64,000 nucleotides of DNA from NCBI RefSeq assembly GCF_921293095.1, contig NC_060251.1, positions 101,294,566 to 101,358,565 of the forward strand, written 5' to 3'. Within the stretch, counting starts at the first letter, position 1. Each line of letters begins with the position of its first letter. Under the pieces are notes generated by a model. It was not told the origin of the DNA and made no database searches. It was given only the letters and a program-made list of their open reading frames with translations. Source of the stretch: Ischnura elegans (taxonomy: Eukaryota > Arthropoda > Insecta > Odonata > Coenagrionidae). The position numbers were made by a program, and so were the translations under genes. This document shows, in pieces, positions 38,501 through 53,500 of this stretch.

Positions 38501-41500
38501 ATTTTTGCAATTCATGCAAATTTCACTGCTGTTCACTTGGTAGGATCAAAATATTCTACAATTGAAACTGCTGAAGCTCCAGAATCAATTGCTGCTCCAT
38601 CTCATATTAATGTGAGCCACATTTTACAGTAGAAACTTAGAAGCTAGAAGAAAGAACCAACCAGCACTGAGGAGAAAGTCATCATGGGCAGTCGGGCAAA
38701 CTCCAGTGACAGGTGCTGCCGGGTGAGATGACAGAGTGCGAGACAGACATCCACCAAGCATGTCAAACACGTAAACTCGACCATCTGAACTACCCACGGC
38801 AGCTCTCTGACTATCTTGAGCTATACTCATTGAGCAAACCTGTGAAAATAGTATAGCCAATAATTATTTTGGAATGGCAGAAGGAAAAAAATAAAAGATA
38901 ATCAGAAAAGATCACACACTTTAAATTCAATAACTAATCCACCCTTTAAATAAGATTAAAGAGCACGATTTCCCTCCATTTGCTAGTAAAAATTTTGTCC
39001 ACTTACATCTGCTTTGAGGCCTTTCAAATAATGTATTTGGGATCCTGTTGCCAATGACCTTAGGCAGAGTCGATGTTGATCAGTAGCAGCAAGAAGGAAC
39101 GATGAATTGGGAGAAATGCAGACTCGAGCAATGGGAGCCTGGAGTTGAATTGTATTGAGCAGGGTAAAGTCATCCAATGACCATATACAAATGGTTGAAT
39201 CCGATGATCCTGAAAATAGAAACAAATGAATCCATTGCAAGCAACAAATATCAGGCTCAAGGAAAAAAGTAGGTGATCAATTAGTAACGAGAGCTGCTGG
39301 AGCAGTTCGAATATTTGTGCAGCACTATGGAGGAATGTATAATTAAAAAGAATTAACGAATTTACTCGTGTAAGCCGCGCCTTTATTCCGCTCACCCCCA
39401 TTTTTGGGCTGGCTCGCGAGGAAAAAGAACCTTCCTAGCACTTTTTGAGTGCGGTCTAATATAGGAACTCGGGATTCGTGGCTAAATTGATAAATTTACG
39501 TTACCGTAATTAGTGAGGTTAAATAATGTTATTCTAATGTTATTATTAAATAATGTTATTAAAATGTAATTCCTGCAAAGGTTTCCTAGTTTCAATGCTA
39601 CACTCTGTAAAAATAAACAAAAAGAATTTGAACGAAAATGTTACATGACTTCCTTTATAAATTGGAGGATTCCTGTAAGCCACGCACCCCTTTTTTTTCA
39701 CCAGCATTTCTGGAGAAAAGGTTTTACTTCTACGCGTAAATACGGTATGTTGGAAAGGAAACTTGTTTTTAAATAAAAATGCTAAGAAGAAAATCGTTAT
39801 GTAAGGGTGTTCAGCAAAGGCTAGGAAAGAGCCCGATCTGGAGTGTAATGCTTCATGTTGCGGAAACGTGGATGTTGAGGAAAGAAGATGAGAATGATTG
39901 GACATATACAAAATGTGGGAATCAAGGAGGATGGAGAAGGCAAACTGGATGGAGGGGAAGAGAAATGATGAAGTGGTAGTGTAGACATGGTGGGGGAGGA
40001 GAGGAAACTTCTAGATGTACTACGCGTGAGACAGAAGGTTTGGATGGAGCAACTATTTAGTGAGGAGGGAATGATAAATGCTTTGCGAGTGGAAAAACAT
40101 TAGGTAAGTAGGAACACAGAAAGCTGAGAATAGCATTTATAGTTAGAAAGCCAGAGTTGGTATTACTTTAAATTGAAAAAGAATGTCCATTTTGGGAGAG
40201 GAGAGCTAAGGGGTAACATATTTTGTGAAGTGTTCCATATTTATCTTCCTAAACTAGTTGAATATTTGAATAACAAAAATATTGCAAGTAAACAGAACTA
40301 AATGAAGTAGAGGAAAATCTACTAACCAGAGACAAGAACATCATCTGAAGAATTCACTGCAACAGCTGTGACAGGACCTCGATGGTGGTCTATTTTCATA
40401 ATAACCTCCCCAGTAACCAGGGAAGTTAGAATGACCCGAGAGTCTTCACCACCTGATGCCACCACCGTGTTCCCCAGAGCACTGGTCACACACAGCACTG
40501 GAGCTATATGTTCCCTATGGATTTAAAATCAATAAATTCCATTGAAATCAATCATATTTGCAGGGAAATCAATAGCATGAAAATATTTTGCACACAAAAT
40601 TAATCCCTTTGAGTGCCATGCAGAACTGCATAAATGTATGTTAAAATTGCCATGCTATTTCACAAAGAAATGTTGAATTTAAGAAAAATGTCAGCGAAAC
40701 CATTAATGCTCCTAATAATTTGTTGTGAATCACCAGGTGTAGAAAATATTCTCTTCTTTCTTCAGTAGGCTTTTTCAAGAAATTAAGCAATAAACATTAC
40801 AATGGCCAGATTATTTTATAATTCCAATGATTTTAGACAAAATTGCTCAGGGCGGTGCTGGTACTTTCATGAAAATTTTTCAATGCTGGTGTGAGCAATG
40901 TCAGTGCTAAAAGAGTGAATGCTACAGCCTGCTCAGTAAAAAAAAGATAGTTTACAGGCCATGCACTTTTGGGTCAAAGTAAGCTGCATAGTGGGATACA
41001 GTGGCGGATCTATATAGCCCCCCCCTCTTGGGTATCCAATTTACACAAGCTAGAATGGTGATTTTTTTTTCTGACCCCCACTACTGCTGTAATTTTAACC
41101 CCACTTAGCCCCCCCATGTACCTATCCTGAATCTGACACTGGTGGGATAAGTGAATTGATTGCTTTTGGTAACATAAGGGCTATTACAAGCAGGACCAGC
41201 CTAACATTATTGAGGACTTTTGTGAAAATTCCACAGAGAAAAAAACTATTTGAAGGCAAATGATTTTTTCTCTGTGGAATTTTTGCACAATGTGTGCATT
41301 GCAGGTGGCTCTGCAAAGTTTTTACTGTTGCTAGTCCCAGTATGCTTATATAATTTAGGACCCTTTTCATTTTACTAGGAGGTTAACAGAAATCATTTGC
41401 CAATCATGGAAAAAAATCGTTTGAGGAGATACAATGCATTCTTCATTTTTTGCTTGAAGAGGTCTTATAGTTGAAATTACTCACATGATCCTCAGTTTGA

Positions 41501-44500
41501 GCCTCAACGTTGATAAGTCCCAGACCATGACAGATGTATCCTCTGAGCCAGTGATGAGATACTGGGCATCAGAGCTGAGAGACGACGTGGGAGGAGAGGG
41601 TGGAGCATTTGCTGCACTTGTGGATTCTGAGTCCTGAGTTGACTGGACAACGGGGCAGAGGGAGAGGCAAACGATAGGTCCTGAGTGCACTGGTCGAAAT
41701 GAGTGAACCAGCGTTCCCGAGGGGGTGCTCCACAGCTGCGGCTCGTTGGGAGATGCCCATGAAACAATGACAATGTGCTGCCCAGAAGGAGTTGCTTCCA
41801 TCAGACGCACTGGTGAGGGCATCTGGAAACCTGGAAAAAAAATAAAAACGTCAATGTAAACAACAATATTTTTATTTCTCAAAATATATTTTTAAATTAT
41901 TTTAATACCATATTAGGCATGAATTTCATTTTGATCTTGAAGGAGATGGGAAAGGGTTATCTTTGACCCCATTTCTTTTGAGCTGCAAACCATAAAAAAA
42001 TATTGCTATTTGTACTTGCAATGAAGCATCAAAAAATGGAAGATTTTTCCAATTAACCCTTTTAGTGCGGTGCGCCGATATATCGGCTTTTTCGTTATTG
42101 TTGTTAAATTTGAGGACATTGAAATAAAAAAAACTTATGTATCAGAAAACGTATAAAAATGTTGTGATTATTATCCAATTTAATCTCATTAATTAAAAAA
42201 AAAACTGCTTGAAGATATCTAAAAAATTAACTATATAACGTTTATTTTTCCTAGTTGCTACATTTTATTTATATACCCTCCGCATTTTTATGACTGTACA
42301 CCGGGAAGGAGGATAGCACTAAAAGGGTTAACAATTGGCTAGGTTACCAATGAACAACTTTTAACTTTAACTGGCAGGTGATAACAAGTAGTTACAACAG
42401 CAGTACCATATTTCTCAGAATATAGTCCCCCTCTGAATATAGTCCCCCCCCCCCTAATTTTGAGGCTTCAGCTTCGGGAAAATTTAAAAAGATGCGTTTG
42501 AATATTGTCCCCCCCTTCACTTTTACCATGGGTATTTTTGGAAAAAAAGGGGGGACTATATTCAGACATATATGGTATATAATTATGATAATCATTAAAT
42601 TTGCCTATAATCGTATGTTTACAGCAAAAATACCTAATGAAACAGAAAAGGAGCTATGTATTGATAAAAATTTTTGTTTAGTATAAATTACATATACACT
42701 AAATATTATTACATATTATGTGTGATTCTAATGGATAATTGATTTAGATTTGAAAAAGGGCACAATGTGTAATGACTGAGTCATTTTTTTCTACCTTCAT
42801 TGATATCAAGGACTTATAATGAGTAGTGTCCAAAATGTAGGCTCTTCTTATACAATGGCTTAATATGTAGACTGCAAGCATGCATTGGATGCAAATGAAC
42901 TCACCCTTTATCTGGAGGGGCAATGGAGGCTGCAGCCATGACGTCAGAGGCACCAGAAGGGGCTCACTGTAGCCATCACACCACGCCATAGCAGACATAA
43001 TCATAGCTCCTACAAGATCTCCACTTCCCTCTGTAAGAGAAAATAAAAAATAAATCCAATCCATTTAGATTTTTTTAAGTGGTTCGACTTATTCGCAGTG
43101 GTTTGACTTATTATAAGGTACTATAAATGTACCTTACTTTTACTGTTAGGGTAAATTTTCCATTTTTAAATAAATAATTCTCACGCCTTTTTTTTTAAAT
43201 CCCTAATGAAAGGATGGAGAGCTCATTCTCCATGAATTAGAGATTTGTGTTCTTTTTACTGTGTTTTAGCAAAGTCTGGGTATTTATTCTCTAAATTTTG
43301 CGTCCTCTGCTTAGAATTAGTGAAGCAGAAGTTTAGTAAAAATCGTTGTCTCTAGAGACAATACATACAAAAAGAGTTGTTCATACACATGCAAATACTT
43401 AAACAAAAATAAAAATAATTGTTTTATTAACTACAGTGAAACCTTGATTTCACATTCCCCCATTATACATTTTCCCTGATTTTGCACAGTTTTTATCAGG
43501 TCCCAAACAATACTGCCTTTAGAAAATGATACTCTATTTTACAATATCCTCAATTTTGCACTTTTTGTAAGTGGTCCATTCAAAAGTGTAAAATTGAGGT
43601 TTCACTGCATATTATACAAAACTAGACATTATACAAAAATGCTATGATTTTTCTCTCTAGAAACTGTCCGAAAGTGATGCTTTGCCAAATATGCAGCTTG
43701 CTAGAGCCAACTAGCCTAATTTCAGGTATGTATATCTGCAGATGAAAAATATCACAAAAATATATAACCGATCTAAAGAAAAACTTAAATATGCCATATT
43801 TGTGATTCAAAGTAGTATAATTGAAGAAATAACAAAAAAATTCCAAAAGATTGGAAGAAACCACGAATATTACTTATGTTTCCATACGTATAAATTAGTT
43901 CTAAATAACTATATGTATTTACATTAAAAATTTCCTTCAGTAATCAGTTTGATATGCATGTACTTACCAGCAACAGGCCTTAGCCAGCAAATTATTTGTG
44001 ATGCGAGTTGAAGTGGATCACGAGATAGAACATCACTCGACTTCCTCACAGCACCATACACTAACTCTAAGTGGCGATCCAAGTGATGGCATCGGGCATG
44101 CTCAAGAACACATCTCAAATACGATATTGAAGCTGTCTGAACAGTGGCAAGCAGGAAATCAAAGTTGCACACAGTAAGCTTTTTCAGTCGATCTGCATCA
44201 TCTGGGAACAAAAAATAATCACATATTAGTGTTCATCATTTTCTATCATGGATAATCAAGTTTACAAATGTTGTTATAATTCAGGGGAATTTGTACAGAT
44301 AAGGGGCCAAAGGGTCCTAAAAGGAGAAAATTAAATGCATGTGATCTCAACATGCAGTCATCCTCCCTTGTATGATTTATTCTTTGTAAAGATTTAAATA
44401 TTAAGTATGATTTAGTGATGAAATATGATAAACACTGAGAGGAAAAGTCATATGAGGAAAAAAGCAATGATGTCAATACATATTGCCGATTTCATACCTC

Positions 44501-47500
44501 ACCATACTTAGTGAAATAAAGTCATTGTAGTCATAAAGCATGGACTTAATCATTCACAAATAGAGCAGCAAAAACAACTTGCAAAGGAGTGAAATTAATC
44601 AAAATATAATGATAGATCAAAATCACCCCTGCCACAGTCAACTCTACACAAAAAACGCTTCTAATCTTAAAGGTGAATAATTTTTCTCCTTTCAGGGGAA
44701 TCCCTCATTCCCTACTCCTTTTGTATCCCCCCGACAATAGCAATGGCACATGACTTCACCTGCTTTGAGTAGGTGGATCCAGGATTCTTCGACGTGCCTT
44801 GTGCTGTATGTCACATCGGGAGCAGCTGTAGCTTGGAAAGGGGTCTCCTTCCTCTTGCCTTCTTCATCACCTTCCTCCTGGTCTTTCTTCTCCTTCTTCT
44901 CCTCCTCCCCATCCTTTTGCAATGAAATTTGATGCATTATTTTTCAGGGGAGCATAAATTAAATAACTATTGCACCCAAAGGAAAAGGAAGTAATTGTTT
45001 GAAATATTTGTCAATAAAATTGGCCCAAGAGAGTAAAATAATCAGAATTTGCAATAAACGTATCTCAATTCAGAATTTTTTTTTAAATTCTATCAACACA
45101 AAAGCACAAATGGAGTTCCTAACCCGATTGAAAGCCTGAAAAAAATTCGTTATGCTAGTTCACCGGGAAAGAATGAAATCATTTTCAATCAATCAATTGT
45201 TCTGAACACAGTGTTTGAGAGCGCAAGTTCAATGATTTTTGCAAATAAAAATTTTTCTGCATAATCCAATTTTGTATAACTTGAAATGAATCCTTTGCTT
45301 CCTTCTGTGTTTGAGCAATTTCTATTAAAAATTATTGCATTTATTTTGACGGTCTTCAGGAGTTCTTAGCACCATGTGTTTTCCAACTTTGTCATTATAA
45401 ACACTGGAAATCCATTTAAAATTCTAAATTGCTTGAATAAAAGTCAGTTATTCTTACATGAGTGTAAATTATTGAGAATCATTAGCAATATTTCTTTAAA
45501 AAAACAATACTAGTGCAAAATGTTGGCCATGGACTCCTGCTAAGAAAAGGGTTAGAGGATCTAGTCCAGTGGCCGGGGTAATAGCCAGGTGCCCCATTGA
45601 GTTGGGCTCCTAATCGGAGGGATGAGAATAATAGAGTATTTCCAACTCAAAAAAGAGCTGCGTACAGAGAGGTTTAAAATATTACCATGCTACTTGTAGC
45701 ACGGAAAAGATTTTCCTCTCTTGGGTGCTGGCAGTAAAGCAGGGATGGCAAATGAAACTAAACCAAAGTCAGAACAAGTAAAATTTCAATAGTGTTGTTC
45801 CCAAGAGCAAAATTTGGAAACAAAACTAAATGGATTGAAAGCCGGGGAGCTAAACTCAGGGTCTGAATGAAAATGGAGTCAAATCTATTTTGGATCGAAA
45901 ATTAACTAAACCTCTGGGTGAAACGAAACACAGATAATGTTTCACACTGAAGGGATCACATGCTTCACCTTCGAACAGTTTAGTTTCAACCCACACACTG
46001 AGTAGGAAGTATGGTTGAATGAGGCAGTGGTTCGCCGTACCGCCATTAGATGCATGGGGCACTCATATTTTCACCACTCACAGGAGAATGGTGAATGTGC
46101 ACTGGTCATTTGATTTTTAAGCTCCATGTTTTAACCTCTCAACATGTATGTCAAATGTAATGGGTCAGGAATATTCCCTCTTATCCCCCTCCACTCAACA
46201 TCTGGGGTCGAAACTTAACTATGAGCAGTGGAGTTTCGTTTAATTAAGTTTTGTTCCTGGGAGTGAAGTTTTGCCCCAGGACTCCTTGGTGATTTTAATT
46301 TCATTTGGGAACAAAACTAAACCTAGGCCTTGCATTTTTGTTTCCTTCCGGGTCGAAAGGAAAAATTTTTGTTTCGTTCCTCTTGTCATCCCTGCAGGAA
46401 AATGTTAAATACAGTACATACAGGGTTAAATCAAGAGTATTCTGTGTGGTACTCCGGTAGAGCAACAGGCATCTATTCTACAAGGGCTACCTTAATGACA
46501 TATAAGTACTTCTTAATGGAGAATCTAATATTTTGAGTACTTGAAAGGAGAAAGTGAAGAGGGTGCAAAAGGAAATGGCCATCATGCCTTCACCTCATCA
46601 TCATCACCATCTTCTTCATCATCCTCATCGTCATCATCCTCTTGAAAGAACAGTGCAGCCAACTCAGCATGGAGAGCTTTCTGACTCTCAGGGGTGGCAA
46701 GGTATCTCCTCGAAGACACCTCAGATATAAGCTGGTGTCTCCACCCAATCACTATGCGCCCACTCTGAACTCTCTCCTTGAGCAAAAGGCCTGCAAATTT
46801 ATATGAGGGATTCACCAAGTTGCAACAAAATGGGATGATATGTAAATAATACACGTTTAATTTAATAATAACTAATGACTAATGAAAAAATTTATAATTT
46901 CTGATAGTCTTACAACTGAAAATTTGAAGCATTAGTTATTATCCCAAAACAGCTAAGTGAAAAGAATGCACTTAGCGTGCACGCATGAATACATCACAGA
47001 ATATCAAAAATAAAATAAGACAAATTTTCTGGAAATGTTCTAACCATGGTCTTTGGCCGTAAAAATTCAAATGTTTCATGGCATCACCCACTTTTTTGAT
47101 AAGTAGTTCATATTACTTTTTATAAGATACTGAAGTTATTCCATTCACAAGGCGTTTAAACAACAAATACCAAAGCATAATGATGAACTAGTCCCTTTGA
47201 ACTTATGTCATGATCTTGAAATTTTCAGAGCTTAAAAATTAGGTCATCATCAACATTTGCCTTTATCTTGAATTAGAAAACTTTACCTTTTCATTATTTT
47301 TTCAAATACATTTTTTGATTTGAAAAACAGACAAATATTTCTATACTGAATATATATATTATATACTGAAATCTCAAGTTAATATACTGAAAATACAAGT
47401 ATGTATATAAATATACTGAAATGCAAGTAACCCACCACCAAAACAGACTGGTAAACTGGACTCTGTTCATAACTTACTGTAGTTGGGCCAAACAGAGTTG

Positions 47501-50500
47501 CACCATGAAAAGTAGATGATTTCATTGAGAGATATGAGGCAAGGCTATTGGGTTAGGAAGGAAAACACCCATGGCTAGAGACATAGGTAAATTTAGGGGT
47601 GAGGGGAGGTATAGCAAAGTTCTCCAACCTCAATCTCCTGTCATGGGACAACTGTGGCCAGCTCAACGTTGACAGAAGCAAAGCCATGATTGAATAATAC
47701 ATCAGTTAAAAAACAAATGGTAAACTGCTCATTCTCATAGAAAACAGAATGATACTCTGAACAGTACTCCCTGGAAAATCATTTTCCCTCGAAAGGGATT
47801 AGATTAGTATCCCTAATACTAATGTCACTGAATGTTTGATTTCAAGTCATAAACAATGGTGGAATGTCTTTAAGGATCATGAAAGTTGTACTCACTCATA
47901 GTTCTACGAACACTACACAGACTAGAAAACGTAAAGTTTGCATTGGCTAATCTCAGCGGATCATCTTCGCCTCGGTTTGTTGGCATTGTGAGCTCCAGTA
48001 TTTCAGTTTCTGTGAGACCAAACTGTGTTGCTGACAAGAGGGAGGCTAGACGAGCTACGGCAGGACGGCAGACCAGCTGCTCCAGGGCATGAAGACATGC
48101 CAACGTCAGCTTCTCCATGGACTCTCCCTCCTCCACTTCATCATTGCATGCTGGCTCACCCAAATTTTTATTCCTGTTTTGGAAGAAATAAATAAAAAGA
48201 ATATTTTACTAAATGCTTTATTCCTTAGAAGTGGTAGATTCAAAGACGTGCTGGCAGTGAGGTGTCCAATTTTCACTGGATAAAATAGTAATTTTGTTCA
48301 GACGCCCATAACTGCTGGGAGTTTACCATCCATGCCCCTCACCCAGCCCCATCTTGTCCTTCTCCTAGATCTGCCACTGTACCTTGTGATATTGTTTATT
48401 CAATTTTTGAGTTAACAACTGACATATATATGTACTACTGAAAGTGAAGGAATGGGCCAAGATGATTGGTTTGAAATAACAAGGAAACAAGGAAACACCT
48501 TTAAATAAATTACCTCATATTTTAAGCTTGAAAAGAACAGCACACACTTCTAAAACTTATTATAAAACATTTTCATCATATTAAATAGTTGTTGCATTTC
48601 AGGGATGCCGACTTACAAAAAATATTGGGGGGGCCCAAACTGGGGATCTTGCCCGGGAAATTTTATAAGTAGTGAGTTTTAAGTTTTTCAAGCATTTTAG
48701 AAGAGTCATGTGATCAACATTAGAACCCTGATAACTCTAATCTCGATATCTGGACACTCAAGGGAAAATCGACAAGCCTGACATAGTTTTTCCTCACACC
48801 CATAACAAATTTTTGAGGGGGCTCGAGCCCCCTCAGGCCCCATGGAGTCGGCACCACCGTTGCATTTGTAAAATAATGTTATGGTACATTTCATATTGGA
48901 GATCATCGTTATCACTTATGCATCAATTTTTCATTGCACGATTGGAGGTCAAACTTACTTGATCAGATCGAGGAATGACAGTAATCTCAATTTCAGGGGT
49001 GTGGAGCTACTCAGGGTGAATAGTGAGTCCGGGGCTCCCAGCTTCTCCTTCTGTACTGGCGTGAGCTTGAGCGCATCTGGGTGCAACGCTGACGTGGCGA
49101 CGAGGAGGACGTTGGGTGGCAGGGAGATAGGGAGCCAGGAGAGGGCAGCCACAATGTCCGACTCCGTTGGCTGAAGGCCGTGCAAGTCGTCGATGAGGAC
49201 CAGGAGGAGGGGCGGGGGCCACTGAGGTTGCGTCTGTGCAGCCGTCTCGGCCCTGCGTACCAGACTCTGAAACCATGTGTTGAGGTAGAGGGGGTCGAAG
49301 CTGGCATCCTTGGGGAGGAATTCTGTGTGCAGGAGGATGGCAAGGTGCTGGCACAGCAACCGCAGGACTTCGAGGGAGTATGCGGACCTGGGGGTGTTGC
49401 CACAAAAACGAACAACACGCAGAAGCTGCCGGTGGGGCTGCGGTGTGCTCTCGTCATTAGCAAACCATTCTTCAGCTGCCTGGGCCACTGACGAGAGGAG
49501 GGAGCTCTTGCCACTGCCCGGAGGACCATGGATGAGAATAGGGGCATGGCGAACTGTTGGGCCAGCATTGGCCGCACCCACTAGGGCTGCTTTCAGGTGT
49601 TCCAATTCTGGTGTGCCTGTCCATCTACCATTGCTGTCCTTGAGGTGTTCCCGACACATGGCCAGGTGACATGCTGCCTCCTCAAACACTTCCTTAAATC
49701 AATATATTGAGCAATGACTTAATTTTGAAATTTTGAACAATGGCTTAGAATTAGTAGTCTCAGGCATGACTTCATAAAATCAACTTAACATAATGAAATG
49801 TAAAAAACTCTATTATTCTATATAAATTTTATAATTTACAACCTAGGTTTTGATATGGAATGTCACCATCTTGTACACTTGCATCTAAAACAGAGAATAG
49901 TGTGAGACTATTTATTCTTTGACTTTGTTGTAAACGTGCCGGATGGTGACCTACCATGTCAAAACCTAGGTTGTACAGTATTGAATTTATGTGGAATAAC
50001 AAAGTTTTTTACATTTCATTACATTGACAGTAAAGAAGTCAAGATTCATTTTCCTGGGATTCCTAATACACACAGTGGGGTTTAGTTCAAAGAGTCAAAA
50101 ATACCCAGAAGTATAATTAACATCACGAGGTTGCAAAAGTCAAAAAATGAGATCAAAGTGTGCTGATTCACTTAAGAATTGCTTGTTTCATGCCTTATCC
50201 CATAACATCACGCAAGGTCTAAGGAAAAATAATTGGAACTTCGGGAATGAAGAAATGGAACACATCTAAAAGACTGTCGGATGTTCTTGAACTCCATTCA
50301 GTGTGCATACAATTCCTAGTAGTGACGAAAAGGCCACAGCCAGGGTGGGAGGAGGGGAGAATCAAGAGGTTTCTAACACCCTGAAATTGTTGAGGCAGTA
50401 CACTATTAAATGAGGTCTCTATTCAAATGGATTATGTAAGAATAACCTCAGACAAGACTAAAGTACCAGGGGAGGGTAAGGAGCTTAAAATCTTCTTTAA

Positions 50501-53500
50501 CATAGCTGCGGTTACACCTCATTTAAGAGATTACTTTTCGTCAAAAAGTTACATCGTTTTAATGCCGCATTAACTTGGGAGAGTGGCTAATGCTAAATTT
50601 CTTCCTCCCCATTTTTAAGCAAAAATGTATGCAAATATAAGTTACTCTTATTACCCTTGGAATTTCTCACAAACAACACAGAGGTCATCACCCATACAAC
50701 GCATGACTGCTTGTAGAAAGGCATGAGTAGTCATTCAAGGCATGGCTACTGTGGGGTTAATGTTTGGGAAGTAAAGTCATAACTAATCTCCTCCAAATGA
50801 AAACCTTAAAATGCCGAGGGAACCACCACCAAACGTTTTTCAGCCTGTAGCCCTGAACTTTAGAAACAACAACGTAGCAATCAGGATGAACTTTTCAGAA
50901 TTCCTTGGATTGTGGCATGCAATTCAAATGCTTCAAAATGCCTGAAATTTCTCACAGCAGCAATTTCATGGGATATCCCTGCCCAAAATTTTTTATGTGC
51001 ATTATATATAATCATAAAATTAATTAATACATTTTAATTATGTGCATCATGGGAAATAATAGAATTCTTACCATTATAGTTTTGTTTCTTCCTTTCATGT
51101 CAGGATCTTCATCTAATGCCTTTGAAATCATAACCCTAAGATGTTCTTTGATGGAGCAGCGAAAGCGGTACAGATAGAGTTCATGCTCTTCAGACTCTGG
51201 ATCAATGCCACCACTCTTCCACTTAGCACTGAAAGGGAAAGTAGCACAACTAATTCAGAATGAATCAGAGCACAAGAGCTAAAAGTCACATATTTGGTAA
51301 TGGCTACAAAGGTAGATAATGTTGCAAAAAATATGCATATCGATGGCTAAGTTCTAACAATATGTAATTCAAAATTTGGCCGGTTTGACACAGGTGTCTT
51401 AAACAAAGTGTGATAGCATTAAAAATAAAATTCAAGCAAAACACAACTCTTTGTTGGCAAATGTATGCTTCTTTTTCAGTTTTATGAATTTTTGGTTTTT
51501 TATTTTAGTGTACAATTAGAAAAAATTAATCTTCTTTTTTTGCTCTCCTGAAAAGTTGCTATTTTTGAGTTACGTGTTGTTAAAACTATGGCCATCGATA
51601 TGTATAAATAAATAAGGTAATGTTGCAATGAATCTTACGTAAGGTAGAGGCGGTTTTCTGATGGTAGGGTAGCACCGATTCGGTCACGGAAACTCTTGAG
51701 CAAAGCACGGTTAGCCTTCTGAAGAGAGTTTGGCTCATCAGCAGGTGATGGGGGTCCATTTTCAAAATCTCGCACCACAGCCAGAATTGCCGGCTTTGTT
51801 GCAGATGGAGATATACCTGAGGGAAATATTCAGGGAAACACATTTAGCTAAATACTAACACGGAGAACAGATAGCCCTGATTCATAAAGCATTTAAAATA
51901 GATTAATGACCAGGGAATGAGTATTTATTGCACATGAAATATGTATGAAGAGAGGGGGAAGCAAATAAGAAGATATGAACACCTGCAAAAGCAGCAAAAT
52001 TTGTCTTACACAAATAAATTTCACTCCTCCCGTATCATCAGAATCTACAATAGAGATTGAAATCTATATGCTTTTACTTACTGGTTTTGCTACCTCGACT
52101 AATGATATAGTTTTGTTTCTTGCCATAAGCTCATAGGCCTAACATTTTTATAGCTAGTGAAGTTTTGAATTGGAGGTGGGGATCCCAATGCATTCTCCAA
52201 AACATGGTGGTGATGGTAGATCAGACAGACGAATGAATTAAAAAGTTGTCTACTTAATGCAAAACTGAACTCTAAACCTGGGAGGAAGATTATTAATTTT
52301 GTAAGAAAAAAATTTCAGTGGAATTCCTTTTCGTGGATGCTGCTAATTCCTATTAAATGTACCATAGATGCTATGTATATGATGAAGAAGATGAAATGTA
52401 TTCCGTGAGCAGGTATGCTTACTGGTGGCATGAGAGAACTGCTGTTCCACAGCAGAATGCACAAATGTATGCCTGAGTATGTTGGCTGTCTTAGTGTCCT
52501 GCTGCTGCTCTGCCTTTTCAATGAGGTGCTTGGCTCCACTCACCAGGATGTTCTCTATGGATTCCTTTATTTCAGTCCATTCAGCACTTAAAACACACAA
52601 AAATCATATAGATTATGCCTTATATAAAGTAATTCTGTTAAAAAAATTTCTATGACATAAAAAGAGGACAACCCAAATTAAAAATATTTTTCAATCTATC
52701 ATGTTTTAGTTTAGGTCTTCATTGTATTTTCTGAAAATTAAAAGACAGATAAGAGATAGCAATAAAATATAAATAACTTAATGGTTAAATAAGCCCAAAA
52801 TTGCAAATATTTTATCATTATCTAGTGATGCATCATCCCCTCCTACATAAATCAGAGGTTGTGCTTCACCTTTTTAATGGAATTACTCAATTTGAAAAAT
52901 TGTTTGCTTTTTTATACCTAGCAGCTCCGCTCTGATTTTCAACACTGAGCAAAATGTTTGATGAAGAAGATAAAACTTCCACCCCTCTCCCCTTATAAAG
53001 AACACAGGTATGGACAAATTTTCATTTGACAATTTTTACAATCCAGAGACACAAAAATATGGAATATTGTGCATATTTATGCCTCTGGATTGTATAAATA
53101 AGCTAATTAATTTTTTTCCATAGCTCTGTTCTCTGTCAGGGGAAGATGGTAGGAGTTTCATCTTCTGCATTTAAAAAATGTGTTAAGTGCTTAAAAGCCA
53201 TCCCCTTCCCAAGATTCAGGGGGAGGGGGGAAGGAGGAAGTGAGTTGTGCACTGTGAACACCATATTTATTACACCCCTCCAAATGTGGCTTCACCTTAT
53301 CTACTGAATTTTTTATTGCACTTTCTTAAGTTTCTAACAAAATACACAATTAATTGAATGGGGTAACAAAATTCCTAATGGGTTATTTATCCAACATTAA
53401 AATATAAACAGAGGAAAGCATCAGGATTGCTGGAAAATTTAGTGTTCACAAAGGTACTTTAAAATGGACTCTGAAAAAAAAAATATTTCATAGCTTACCC

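Noticed and set aside
49007..49669. Several long open frames on both strands (103-188 codons) over the NACHT exon
   Set aside because: Shadows of the GC-rich NACHT exon in other frames; none carries motifs or splices.
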